A stretch of 64,000 nucleotides of DNA from Eucalyptus grandis (GCF_016545825.1 NC_052621.1:2814199-2878198), one strand, 5' to 3'; shown: positions 45,580 to 55,833, counted from the stretch's first letter. Notes: generated by a model from the sequence alone, not told the origin. Translations and numbers: made by a program.

Positions 45580-46249
45580 TTTTTTTTTTTTTTTTTTTTT
45601 TCGGTCAACGGTCAACGGTCGCCGGTCAACGGTCAACGGTCAGGTCGTCGGTCATCGGACCGGTCGGGCCGGGTCGGACGAACCACCGCACGTGCCGCGT
45701 ACGTGCGCGGGATGACGTCGGCCCGGCACGGGCTACGTGCGTGCCCAGCGTCCCGTCTCTGCGGCCGGAGTCGGGTCGGGTCGCCGTCGGGTCATCGGCC
45801 GGTGATCGCCCGGCCAACCATCGTCGGCGCTGGCGTCATCGATGACATCATCCCAACGGTTACCGACCGTTGGGTGATGTCATGCGACGTCAACACGCAT
45901 CGTCCGCCGACCGGCGCGTGCCGGTTCACCGACCGACGCGTGGCGTGCGCACATGCCCGATGGCGTTCGGCGCTGGCGATGCCGCCGGGCGCGCCGCGCC
46001 CACGCGCGCCGCCGGCCGCGCGTGTGGGCGCGTGCGGCGTCGCCCGGCGGCGCACGACCTATCGACGGACTCGCCTCAACGAGCCCTTTCACCCTATGCT
46101 TTCAGAAATCGATTTCAAGTGACAGAAACTCGAAAAAATGGACGAACAGCGCTCGGGTGTCGGGATTTCTCGCCCCGATCCGTACAGCCGAAAATTTTCG
46201 CTAAAATTCAATCAAAAAAACATGAAATGGTCGGGAAAACATGAACTCG
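45580..46249 (-). other. GC- and CpG-rich 5' leader of Copia-4
   Basis: Between gag and the primer-binding site lies a poly-T run (about 45580-45601), short GGTCAACGGTCA repeats, and about 450 bp of very GC-rich DNA full of CpG (for example GCGCGCCGCGCCCACGCG near 45990). Overlapping frames occur on both strands but none resembles a protein. The contrast with the AT-rich rest of the element is sharp. Confidence 0.6.
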
Positions 46250-46262
46250 GGCTCTGATACCA
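46250..46262 (-). other. Copia-4 primer-binding site
   Basis: Sense TGGTATCAGAGCC, one base inside the 5' LTR: an exact match to the complement of plant initiator tRNA-Met 3' sequence used by copia elements. Confidence 0.85.
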
Positions 46263-46263
46263 A

Positions 46264-46758
46264 TGTTGGGATTAACGAATCCCCGAAAAGCGGATTCGAC
46301 ACTAAATCGAACCCCTAAAAGTAATGCGGAAGACGAAGCCCGGGAAAATCACGTATCACCGATCCTAAAACACACCACGGATTCGAGCGTACCTTGTTAG
46401 CCACAGATTAAACACCAATGCTGAAGTGAGGAAGAGAAATTGGCCCTGTTCGATCCGATGACGATAATTCGCTTGGAATGGGAGAAGAAAGTTGCCTTGT
46501 GCTTACTGTTTCTTCTTATTTGAGAGAGAGAGAGAGAGAGAGTGTTGAAAAGAGAGGGAGACATACGTACGTCAATGCCAAGAGGTGTGTTCTCCCTCTC
46601 TCTCCTCCCTTATATATGTCCCTCCAAAAACAATTAATCATGCCCCTTCGTCCATGGACCCTACTCTTGTGGGCCGGGCTTTTAGGCCCAACATGGGCGG
46701 ACGAGCCTTAAGCCCAACATGGGCGAACGGGCCTTAAGCCCAACATTAAAAACCATCA
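46264..46758 (-). repeat. Copia-4 5' LTR
   Basis: 495 bp from TGTTGGGATTAACGA to AAAACCATCA. It carries an extra copy of a GGGCGGACGAGCCTTAAGCC-like segment near 46695-46740 and a shorter (GA)n tract than the 3' LTR. Confidence 0.85.
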
Positions 46759-47487
46759 CCTGCCCGTCGCCTCCGAGCTTGGCCACCTTCGCCGTCGCCG
46801 CCAGGAGCCACTCGCTCCCTCTCTCTCTCCTAAGAGCCTCGCCAGTCGTAGCTAGGTCTTGAGTTCGTCGCGGTTGCCTTGCGGTCCTAACTCCAGCTGC
46901 TCGGTTTCATTTGGAGGAACAGCGGGCACGAACGGCGATGATTTGGTCGTCCTTGGTATGGAAGCGAGCTGCGACGACACCGCGGCCGTTGTTGTGAACG
47001 ATCTCTTTCGCTCCTAAAAGCCGCGCCGTCGTAGCTGCCGAGTCCCGACCTCGACCTCGACCGCCTCCGCGTCCGGGTCGTGGTCGCCTGGGTCCTAACT
47101 CCGGCTCTTCGGTCGAGGTTCGGAGGGTCCGAGGTGGGGAACAGCGAGGGGTTGGTGAGCTTGGAGAGGGACTTGAGAAGCCAGTTCTCGTCCTCCTCGA
47201 AGAAGAGCTTCGAGTCGGGGTTCCGCTGCTCGTCGGCCCGGGGGGTTCGGTCCGGGTGGAGGCCGGAGAAGAGGAGGCACGGCTCCTCGGCCGGGGGACA
47301 TGCAGCCTGCCGGCTTCAAAATCAAAAAATCGGCACACCGCCTTCAAGACAATCGGAAGAGTGTAAGAATCCGGCGGAACGCCTGCCCTTGCCATGAACA
47401 CGTACACGAGCAACGCCTTTCTCGGGGCGTCTAGCCTCGCGTACGCTCTTATGATGTTCCAGTGGAACGCGACAGGGATTCGAGTCC
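46759..47487. repeat. Left TIR of the Mutator-like element, inner part
   Basis: An inverted match to about 48481-49210. GC-rich, with coding-like sequence on the minus strand that is the mirror of the right arm (GAKEIVHNNGRG, SKLFFEEDEN, PPDSYTLPIVLKAVC). Confidence 0.85.
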
Positions 47488-47752
47488 AACAAGCGGGAGC
47501 GGATCACGTGGGCGTGTATCAGGCTCAACCCTCGCTTGTCACCGCATTCGGACAAGAGGGTCACCACCATCTTGGCATGGGCTTGGGTCGAGCTCGGCGA
47601 ATCGGGCTTTGTCGAGATTGCGCGAGGAGGGAAGTGACGGAAGACGCATTGGCTTCGTGGGTGCCGCCGTGATCAAGAGCGCAAGAGGTCCCGAGCCGTC
47701 TTCTTGAGCTGAACTTGGAGAGCCCACGTTGAAGGTGGCGAAACGAGATCAT
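47060..47752 (-). pseudogene. Captured PPR gene fragment (left TIR and centre) with a second unknown fragment
   Basis: The minus strand shows, from 47752 leftward, an N-terminal targeting-like start (MISFRHLQRGLSKFSSRRRL), VVTLLSECGDKRGLSLIHAH, VIRSRLLDSNP, then AFHWNIIRAY-type, ALLVYVFMARAGVPPDSYTL and PIVLKAVCRFFDFEAGRLH. This is the start of a pentatricopeptide-repeat protein, reminiscent of Arabidopsis At1g77170 (from memory). Frames shift two or three times. Past GRLH it fuses to an unrelated segment (SKLFFEEDEN...LLKSLSKLTNP) of unknown origin. PPR proteins act in organelle RNA processing; this piece is too short and broken to do so. Confidence 0.7.
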
Positions 47753-48480
47753 GCGCTACACGATTTCAGCGCGCAGCACTCTTGAGTCGGAATATGCAAT
47801 GTATTTTATGTCCTTGTACTTTTGTTTTCATCAGCCTAAGTTGTCGATTCCATGTGAAGCATTACGTTTTAAGGGATCATAAAATTAAGAAAGAGAAATG
47901 TTTGCCGAGATCAAGATGGACGCATAAGCACAAATGCTGGATAAAAACTCCATGAAGCGTATTGGTTTTCAATGGATCCATGAGCACTCGAATAATCAAT
48001 GTGTAAGCGCAACGGAGAAACTGAATTCTTAAGAATGAAAGAAAAACAAGAGAGAAAGGTAGGAGAAGAAGAAATGGAAAATTAAAATTGATGAGAAGCA
48101 AAATTAAGGCGACACAAATGCGGTCTATGCAGCTATGTGAGAAGTTCTCAAACTTCTGGCCTGGACATCTAAAGTTGAGTGGAAGCAGAACAAGAAAAGG
48201 CAAATGGCGCAGCATCCAATTTGAAGAACACATTGCCCAATTCAGATAGCCACTAGAACCGAGGCTTTGAACCGGATGTGAAGCTGATCTTGACCCATTT
48301 TCCTCGCTGATCTTCTCTCGTGCTTCTAAAGTGCTTCTGAAGGCTAGCTGCATCTTGCCTGGATGGCTAACGTCTTCATGATGTCAGGACACCCATTGTT
48401 GTTCTTGTCGAAGAGCGTTCTGTCAATGGGAACCGAGGAGCTGGAGTTAGGACCGGAGGCGACCACGACCAAGACGCAGA
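47753..48480. other. Central unique region of the Mutator-like element
   Basis: The left part may be the 5' flank of the captured PPR gene. The rest is AT-rich DNA without recognisable genes, with a 158-codon low-complexity frame on the minus strand that I do not trust. Near 48438-48485 a piece of TIR sequence (GAGCTGGAGTTAGGACCGGA) is repeated, evidence of internal rearrangement. Confidence 0.5.
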
Positions 48481-49540
48481 GGCGAATCCCATCGCGTTCC
48501 ACTGGAACATCATAAGAGCGTACGTGAGGCTAGATGCCTCGAGAAAGGCGCTGCTCGTGTACGCGTTCATGGCGAGGGCGGGCGTTCTGCCAGATTCTTA
48601 CACTCTTCCAATTGTCTTGAAGGCGGTGTGCCAATCTTTTGATTTTGAAGCCAGTAGGCTGCATGTCCCCGCGGCTGAGGAGCCGTGCCTCCTCTTCTCC
48701 AGCCTCCACCTAGACCAGCAACCACCTGGTCCCCCCCGGCTAACGAGCGGCGAGAACCCCGACTCGAAGCTCTTCTTCGAGGAGGACGAGAACCGGCTTC
48801 TCAAGTCCCTCTCCAAGCTCACCAACCCTCGATGTTCCCCACCTCGGACCCTCCGAACCTCGACCGAAGAGCTGGAGTTAGGACCGAGGCGACCATGACC
48901 AAGACGCGGAGGCGGTCAAAGGTCGAGGTTGGGACTCGGCAGCTACGACTGGTGCGGCTCTCAGGAGCGAAAGAGATCGTTCACAACAGCGGCCGCGGTG
49001 TCGTCGCAGCTCGCTTCCATACCAAGGACGACCAAATCATCGCCGTCCGTGCCCGCCGTTCCTCCAAATGAAACCAAGCAGCTGGAGTTAGGACCGCAAG
49101 GCAACCGCGATGAACTCAAGACCTAGCTACGACCGGCGGGGCTCTTAGGAGAGAGAGAGGGAGCGAGTGGCTCGGCGGTGACGGCGAAGGCGGCCAAGCT
49201 CGGAGGCGACGGGTGGGCTTTTGGGAGGGAGAGATTTTGAAAAAGAGAGAGGACGGGCGTCATGCGGCTTTGATGGAGAAAAATATGCAAAACAGAGAGA
49301 AATTTTTGAAAGAGAGAGGGAAAGGGGCGCTCTTCGTGCGAGCGGGAGAAGAAGCGTGCAGAGAACGATAAAGCATTTAATGAAGAGAGAGATGGGGACG
49401 CAAAACCTTCTCTGGTTTAAATTAGAACGACGTGAGAGAGCCGAGGGAGCCAACGTGGACTGACACTTGTCCAGGTGTCACGCTCTAAATGGTTCAGAGC
49501 ACGGATTGCGTGGCACTGTTAGGGTACCTAATATTTTCTC
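48481..49540. repeat. Right TIR of the Mutator-like element
   Basis: About 1060 bp, uninterrupted, the inverted copy of 39091-39418 plus 46759-47487. The + strand contains the PPR fragment (about 48495-48680: ALLVYAFMARAGVLPDSYTL, PIVLKAVCQSFDFEASRLH), then the unknown NPDSKLFFEEDENRLLKSL segment, then LSGAKEIVHNSGRGVVAARF up to a stop near 49069. Confidence 0.85.
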
Positions 49541-49722
49541 GCGGTGACACACCTATAAATAGGGGTTGGGTTAGAAAAAACACACACTCCTTCCTTCCTT
49601 TGTAATAAAAAATTTCATAATAAAAGCTCATTTTTTTAACCCATTCTCCCTTTGCATTGTAGTCTATTTTTATTCACACATAACACTTGCACACACACAC
49701 GCTTCCGCAAAAACATCCAACA
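49541..49722 (+). repeat. Copia-3 5' LTR, right part
   Basis: It resumes at GCGGTGACAC and matches 54147-54345 of the 3' LTR, including the TATAAATA box (49554-49561), AATAAAA signals and the terminal CATCCAACA. Confidence 0.9.
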
Positions 49723-49723
49723 G

Positions 49724-49736
49724 TGGTATCAGAGCC
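49724..49736 (+). other. Copia-3 primer-binding site
   Basis: TGGTATCAGAGCC begins one base after the 5' LTR end: an exact tRNA-Met type primer site. Confidence 0.88.
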
Positions 49737-49816
49737 ACGTCTTTGGTTGGTATTGGGCGTTTGTCCTACCTACCCATTCCTAAAACTACCCTTTCCAAAT
49801 ATCCACTAACTAAACC

Positions 49817-50830
49817 ATGGCCAACCCAACCTCATCCTCATTTCCCATTCCCATTTTTTATGGGAACAACTATGATTTTTGGAGCATAAAAATGACTACA
49901 TTCTTGATGGCCCAAGACTTATGGGACATCGTGGAAAAAGGTTGCGAGGCTCCGCCAGAAGGTGCAAGTGTTTCGAAGGATCAACTACAAAAGGATGCAA
50001 GGGCGCTATATTTTATCTAGCAAGCTCTCTCAGAAACCGTATTTTCGAGAATAATTGGAGCAAGGATTGCAAAAGAGGCTTGGGATATACTACGAGAAGA
50101 ATTTCAAGGATCGGAAAAGGTACGCACTATTCGCCTTCAAACACGAGAAGAGATTTTGAGAATTCTAAAATGAAAAATTATGAGACCGTACAAGAATATT
50201 GTGGAAAATTAAAGGAACTCGTTAATCAAATGAGAGCCTATGGAGATGGGATAACTTATCAAAGGGTTGTTGAGAAAATATTGGTGTCACTTACAAAAAA
50301 ATACAACTCTATAGTTACAACTATAGAAGGAACTAAAGACTTGACGACCCTATCAGTGAGTGAATTAATTGGCTCTCTAGAAGCATATGAGAAAAGACTA
50401 ATGGCACAAGATGAAGATTCAGTTGAAAGTGCCTTTCAGTCTAAAGTAAATATACGGTCTCATCAAACTAAAAATGGTGGAAGGAGCTCATGGAAAAACA
50501 AAAGAGAAGGAGAAATTATAAAAAAAAAAGGAAAATTATCCACCTTGTGGTATTTGCAAGAAAACAAATCATTTGGAGAAGGATTGTTGGTTTAAAAATA
50601 AAAAACAATGCCACTTTTGTAAAAGATATGGCCACGTAGAAAAAGATTGTCGCTCAAAAACAAATAATCGAGCAAACTATGTAGAAAAAAAAGAAAGTGA
50701 AGAGAATACATTCTACGCAGGGCAAGCGGCAAATGACAATAAAAGTGAAACATGGTACATCGATAGTGGGTGTAGCAATCATATGACGGGGACGAATCTA
50801 TATTCACTGATATTGATAAGTCGGTGAAAT
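49817..50830 (+). pseudogene. Copia-3 gag with two zinc knuckles and protease start
   Basis: It starts MANPTSSSFPIPIFYGNNYD at 49817, hits a TAG at 50018-50020, and needs a frame change near 50165 to continue (NYETVQEYCGKLKELVNQM, TIEGTKDLTTLSVSELIGSL). Two CCHC knuckles follow: CGICKKTNHLEKDC and CHFCKRYGHVEKDC. Then comes the protease active site WYIDSGCSNHMTG near 50755-50790 (DSG intact). Two lesions in gag make it non-functional. Confidence 0.85.
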
Positions 50831-52140
50831 CCCAAGTAAAGTTGGGCAATGGTGCATTAGTAGATGTCAAAGGAAAAGGCATCATCACTGTGGAAACGAA
50901 TAAAGGCCCAAAATATATACATAACGTATATCTAGTCCCTCGTCTTGCACAAAATCTATTAAGTGTGGGCCAAATGATACAAAGTGGGTATTCTCTATAT
51001 TTTAATAGAGATGCCTGCATTATCTATGATACGTATAAAAATATCATCGCCTCTGTTAAAATGAAAAATAACAATTTTCCTATTCAATGGAAATATGTCA
51101 AAGATATAGCTATGAAAGCTCAACTTGATGATTTATGGCTATGCATCGAAGATTTGGCCACTTCAATTTTGCTGGGCTAAAAATTCTCCATCATAAAAAT
51201 ATGATGAGAGATTTTCTAGCCATCATAGAAATTTCAGATGTTTGTGAAGGCTGTCTGCTTGGAAAACAACAGAGACAGTCCTTCCCATCTGGAGTTGCAT
51301 GGAAAGCTAAGAAGCCATTGGAACTTGTCCACACGGACGTGTGCGGTCCGATGAGGACACCTACACCTAGTCAAAATAAATATTTCATCCTATTCATTGA
51401 TAATTATACAAGAATGACGTGGGTATACTTTCTTCGAGAAAGATCTGAGGTTTTCTCTATCTTTAGAAAATTCAAGAACCGCGTCGAGAATCAAAGTGGC
51501 CAAAGAATCAAAGTCCTAAGGAGTGACAGAGGCACTGAGAATACAATTTAAAGGAGTTTAATAAATTTTGTGAAGATGAAGGAGTCCATCATCAACTAAC
51601 TGTTGGCTACGCCCCAGAACAAAATGGAGTAGCTGAAAGAAAAAATAGAACTGTCATAGAGATGGCAAGGTCTATGCTAAAGGAGAAAGGCCTTCCCAAC
51701 ATTTTTTGGGCAGAAGCAGTTTATACTGCAGTATACATGTTAAACAGGTGTCCAACTAAAGCAGTTCAAAATAAAACTCCAATTGAAGCATGGAGTGGAC
51801 GGAAGCCTTCAGCAAAGCATCTCAAAGTGTTTGGATGCATTTGCTACGTCCACATCCCTGCTCAAAAAAGGAGTAAGCTAGATGAAAAGACAGAAAAAGG
51901 AATATTCCTTGGATACAGTGACCAATCAAAAGGCTATCGAATTTACAACCTAAGAACTAAAAAGCTAATGATTAGTCGAGACGTCGAGTTCGACGAGAAT
52001 GCTGCCTGGAATTGGGAAAGCGAGAAGATCGAGAAGTACATAACCTTGCCAGACATACATGTTCAAGAGGAGACAACGTCACAAGAAGAAGGAGTAGTAC
52101 CGGATTCCACCACTCATGCACTCATGATATAACTCCACCA
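50824..52140 (+). pseudogene. Copia-3 protease end and integrase
   Basis: 50824-51180 carries the protease C-terminal part (NVYLVPRLAQNLLSVGQM). 51135-51551 carries the zinc domain (HRRFGHFNFAGL ... CEGCLLGKQQRQSF), first Asp HTDVCGPM and second Asp VLRSDRGTEN, then a frameshift. The catalytic Glu is in NGVAERKNRTVIEM near 51625-51665. 51662-52132 continues to KKLMISRDVEFDENA. The DDE residues are all present but in three frames. Confidence 0.85.
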
Positions 52141-53780
52141 AGCTCTCCAAGAGCAACACAAGAAGAATCTACTCCAGAGTCTCCAGTATTAAGGGTAAAA
52201 GCCCTTAGAAGAATTTACGACACATGCAATTTTGCTATTTTGGAACCAGAAAACTACGAACAAGCATCCAAAGATGAAGTTTGGATAAAAGCCATGGAGG
52301 AAGAGATCAAGATGATCGAGAAAAATGAAACTTGGGAGCTTGTTGATCGACCCGAAGACAAAGAGATCATTGGCATCAAGTGGGTCTACAAGACAAAGCT
52401 CAATGCAGATGGATCAATCCAGAAGCATAAAGCAAGGCTTGTGGCAAAAGGATACTTGCAACAACCAGGTATTGATTATATTGAAACTTTTGCTCCCGTC
52501 GCTCGCCTTGATACTATTCGAGCACTTATAGCCTTAGCGGCACAAAAAGAATGGAAGATTTATCAACTAGATGTAAAATCAGCGTTTCTAAATGGATACC
52601 TTCAAGAAGAAATTTATGTAGCTCAACCAAAAGGCTTTATCCTCAAAGGCCAAGAAGAAAAAGTTCTCAAACTCAAGAAAGCCCTATATGGGTTAAAACA
52701 AGCACCACGTGCGTGGTATAGTAGAATCGATGAATACTTCATCAAGCAAGGATTCGGGAGGAGTATGAGTGAGCCAACACTCTACATCAAGACCCAAGGT
52801 AAGTCCGACACTCTCATTGTCTCTCTATATGTAGATTATCTCATATATACAAGAAACAATGAGACAATGATCCGAGAATTTAAAGAAGAAATGATGAAGA
52901 CATTTGAAATGTGGGCTTGATGAACTATTTCCTCGGTATTGAAGTTAATCAAGATAAAGGAATTTTCATCTCACAAAAGAAATATGCAGAAAAGCTCCTT
53001 GAAAAATTCAAAATGAGTAATTGCAAAATAGTGGCAACACCACTTGTGATGAATGAAAAACTATTGAAAAAAGATGGAGCTGAAAAAGCAGACGCTTCAC
53101 TCTACAGAAGCCTAATTGGGAGTTTACTATATCTTACTGCTACACGGCCAGATATTATGTACGCGACAAGTTTACTATCACGGTTTATGCAGAGTCCAAG
53201 CCAAATTCATTTTGGAGCAGCCAAGAGAATTCTAAGGTACTTACGAGGAACCACTGATTATGGTATTTGGTATCGACCTAGTGCAACAACTAAGTTGATC
53301 GATTATACTGATAGCAATTGGGCAGGATCATTTGATGACAGGAGGAGCACAACTGGTTATGCATTCACATTAGGTTCTGGAATATTTTCATGGATATCTA
53401 AAAAACAAGACTCAGTAGCACAATCCACTGCAGAAGCAGAATATGTTGCGGCTGCTACAACTACTAGTCATGCAATATGGCTTCGAAGAATTTTAGAAGA
53501 CATTGGAGAAACACAAATGGAATCAACGCCAATATTTTGCGACAACAAGTTTGCGATTGCAATATCAAAAAATCCAGTCTTTCATGGAAGAATGAAACAT
53601 ATTGATATAAAATATCACTTCATTCGTGAAGTGCAAAGCAAAGGAGAGATCGAGCTAAAGTATTGTAAGACTGAAGATCAAATTGCAGACATATTCACTA
53701 AAGCACTACCAACAGCAAAATTCGAAACATTGAGAAGCATGCTTGGAGTATCACAAAAATGGATCAATGAGGAGTGTTAA
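52012..53780 (+). pseudogene. Copia-3 reverse transcriptase and RNase H
   Basis: The RT frame ends at 52920 and includes KWVYKTKLNADGSIQKHKAR, YQLDVKSAFLNGYLQ and ALYGLKQAPRAWYSRIDEYF. The catalytic box reads LYVDYLIY, not YVDD, so one catalytic Asp is Tyr. A frame change at about 52911-52920 leads into the RNase H frame 52911-53780 (MNYFLGIEVNQDKGIFISQK, TRPDIMYATSLLSRFM, QSTAEAEYVAAATT, CDNKFAIAISKNPVFHGR, QIADIFTKALP). The C terminus is complete. Confidence 0.88.
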
Positions 53781-54345
53781 AAAAGTGATCCATTGTGTTA
53801 AAAAAGTGATCCATTTTTAGAAAATTCTAGACTACACTAGACTACACAAGAAAGAAAAATGGCGGCAACAATGTGTTCAAGACAAAGTTGAAGATTGTAG
53901 TACATGTGCATGCAAGAAAAAGGCAAGAAAACTCTCCAATAATGAAGAACTTTCTGGTACGTGGGCAGCAGAACACGTGGACAGCAAAAAGGCAAAGAAA
54001 AGTCAACAAAAGCTGCTGAAGAATAGAAAAATGCAGAAAAATGGAGAAGACACTAGAAATGCGGAAGAAGCCGCACAAGGAGGAGATAAAAAGCAAACTT
54101 GTAATATTACATTATTTTTTTGTACTCAATGTCGGTGAAGGAATGGCGGTGACACGCCTATAAATAGTGGTTGGGTGTGTGTGTTTTAAGTGGAAGAAAA
54201 AACTACACACTCCTTCCTCCCTTTGTAATAAAAACTTTCATAATAAAAGCTCATTTTTTTAACCCATTCTCCCTTTGCATTGTAGTCTATTTTTATTCAC
54301 ACCTAACACTTGCACACACACACGCTTCCGCAAAAACATCCAACA
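53775..54345 (+). repeat. Copia-3 3' LTR
   Basis: It starts right after the purine tract ATCAATGAGGAG. The first 21 bp (TGTTAAAAAAGTGATCCATTG) are tandemly doubled at 53775 and 53796; the 5' LTR has one copy. It contains TATAAATA at about 54159-54166 and ends CATCCAACA. Confidence 0.88.
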
Positions 54346-55136
54346 ATATGTCAGAGCCGAATATGCCATGAATGATGCGATGCCAAGGACCAGAAACAGC
54401 AGTGTGCAAACCTTAGAATCCTTTCTAAGTTCATGCAATGGTTCATAGAATGTCTTGAAAACACTGGATGTAAGTATGCCTAAAATCGGAAATGTCACGC
54501 CATTAGCAACTGCAGCAACAGTTCCAAATAGCAAGACCGGAACATCTGGTTTGTTGAGACAAGCAAGACAGCGCAGTGAGACCTTTGGTGCTTTTTCTGA
54601 GCTCCTTGGAGAAGCAGGGGATTTTGCTCCAGCCACGGTCCCAAAGGAGACTGAGAGCAAGTGGCTGCTATTTCCCTGACTAATAAATCGTTTCAACAAC
54701 ATCCTTTGACTGGATTGCCGGTTATGTTCATTGATCTCTGACTTGTTTGGGTCATGTGCTATTTCCTATAGGTGATCCCCGACTAATGGATTGTTTGTAT
54801 GACGTCCTCTGTAGGACTGTGTTATATTTAGTGATCTCTGAACTGTTTGAGGCATCTAGCGCTTGTTCAGATTCCCAGTTCACTCCTGCAAGCTTATTAG
54901 TTAAGAATATGCACCACTTCTTTGAGCAGTTCAAAGTGTGAACCTGGACCATTTTAGAGGGCATCAATAGTCACGATATATTTGTACATGCTAGGAATAA
55001 TAGTTGCTTCGCTAGATTCGCAGTTACATTGATTAATTCAAGTTAGATTGTGACCTACCTTTCTCCACCATTTTTCCACGATGAATAACGGCGACCATAT
55101 CTGCATTAATAACAGTGCCCATACGGTGGGCAACAA
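54346..55136 (-). pseudogene. ABCB: ABCB pseudogene: start of TMD2 and end of NBD1
   Basis: It continues from 38640 across Copia-3. The minus strand 54355-54700 reads LRCLACLNKPDVPVLLFGTV, ILGILTSSVFKTFYEPLHEL and VCTLLFLVLGIASFMAYSAL, the linker and first TMD2 helices. About 55020-55136 reads [20 protein letters not shown], the H-loop end of NBD1, cut at 55136 by the hAT element. The introns contain no other gene. Confidence 0.83.
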
Positions 55137-55626
55137 TAGGGGTGAGCGGTTCCCGGTTCCGGTTCGGTTCCGTCTGGAACCTGGAACCTACCCTCGGGTA
55201 CAGGTTCCTCATTTTTTGGAACCTGGAACCTACCCGTCAGAACCAAGAACCTGGAACCTACCCTGTCACAGGTTCCGGGGTCGGTTCCAGGTTCCAACAG
55301 GTTCTTTTTTTTTTTTTTTTCATTTTCAGATTTGAACAATAACAAAGAAGGAAAGAGACAAACCAAAGCTTCTATATCAGCTCAAGCCAAGATCATAAAA
55401 AGGATGGCAACTTAGCAACTTTTGTTGTGACAAACACAAGAAAATCACTTATGCAAGCAACAAACTTCGACCAAGCATGAGTTCTCTTTGTTATTAGGCT
55501 CTGAATTCTGTTTTGGTCTCAGGACTCACTGCCCGGTAAAACAAAATGATCAAATAAAACTCCATAGAAACAATAGTCGGCTGTTGGTGTATTTCCCTAA
55601 GCATTAATTTATAAGTTATGATGTAC

Positions 55627-55833
55627 CTTTGATAGATTTGGGTATGATGACTTCTCGTATTGGTGGTGATTGCTCAAAAGTGGAACTGATAGCTGCTATA
55701 GCTGAAGATTTGGAAGCCAGTTGCGCTGTTTGGAAAGTTTTTCCTGACAACTGGTGGTGGAGTTGAGACATTTCTTGCATTTGGGCTCTCAAAATTAGCA
55801 GCTAGTGCATTGAAAGCAGGAGACCTGCCCCTT
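55627..55833 (-). pseudogene. Captured villin exon fragment
   Basis: Villins bundle actin filaments. The minus strand reads GRSPAFNALAANFESPNARN, VSTPPPVVRK, then after a frameshift LASKSSAIAAISSTFEQ and REVIIPKSIKG, the serine-rich linker before the villin headpiece in plant villins. The exon ends at a canonical donor (AAAG|GTACAT). The motif match is from memory of plant villins, without a search. Confidence 0.72.

Larger units (their letters stand above)
39419..46758 (-). mobile_element. Copia-4: Ty1-copia retrotransposon inside the MULE left TIR
   Basis: A minus-strand element: 5' LTR 46264-46758, primer-binding site 46250-46262, GC-rich leader, gag, protease region, integrase, RT and RNase H, 3' LTR 39419-39899. 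The flanks CCCGC (39414-39418) and CCTGC (46759-46763) form a 5-bp duplication with one difference. The uninterrupted right TIR shows the pre-insertion sequence (reverse complement of 49200-49220). The polyprotein is broken into many frames. Confidence 0.87.
39091..49540. mobile_element. Mutator-like element with 1.06-kb TIRs and captured gene fragments (Pack-MULE)
   Basis: Both ends read GAGAAAATATTAGGTAC inward. The flanks GCGTTGACAC (39081-39090) and GCGGTGACAC (49541-49550) form a 10-bp target duplication with one difference, and the 3' LTR of Copia-3 shows the empty site. The left TIR is 39091-39418 plus 46759-47487 (about 1057 bp without the nested Copia-4); the right TIR is about 48481-49540 (about 1060 bp). 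The unique centre is 47488-48480. No MURA transposase was seen, so it is non-autonomous. Host-derived coding sequence, including a PPR N-terminus, lies in the TIRs and centre. Long TIRs and 9-10-bp duplications are typical of Mutator-like elements. Confidence 0.82.
38730..54345 (+). mobile_element. Copia-3: Ty1-copia retrotransposon inserted in the ABCB pseudogene
   Basis: A + strand element. The 5' LTR starts TGTTAAAAAAGTG at 38730, is split by a Mutator-like element (39091-49540), and ends CATCCAACA at 49722. gag-pol lies at 49817-53780, and the 3' LTR ends CATCCAACA at 54345. Flanks are GTATG (38725-38729) and ATATG (54346-54350), a 5-bp duplication with one difference. The ABCB gene continues on both sides. 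The two LTRs differ at only a handful of positions in the ~360 bp I compared (roughly 98% alike by eye), so it is the youngest copia here. Confidence 0.88.

Noticed and set aside
45703..46244. Frames up to 139 codons on both strands
   Set aside because: They are by-products of the CpG-rich Copia-4 leader, low-complexity and overlapping on both strands.
46250..46262. tRNA-like sequences (TGGTATCAGAGCC) at several sites
   Set aside because: Each sits immediately inside a copia 5' LTR and is a primer-binding site; no cloverleaf can be formed, so there is no tRNA gene.
47877..48353. 158-codon minus-strand frame in the MULE centre
   Set aside because: AT-rich, leucine/phenylalanine-rich composition, no domain, no counterpart in the TIRs.
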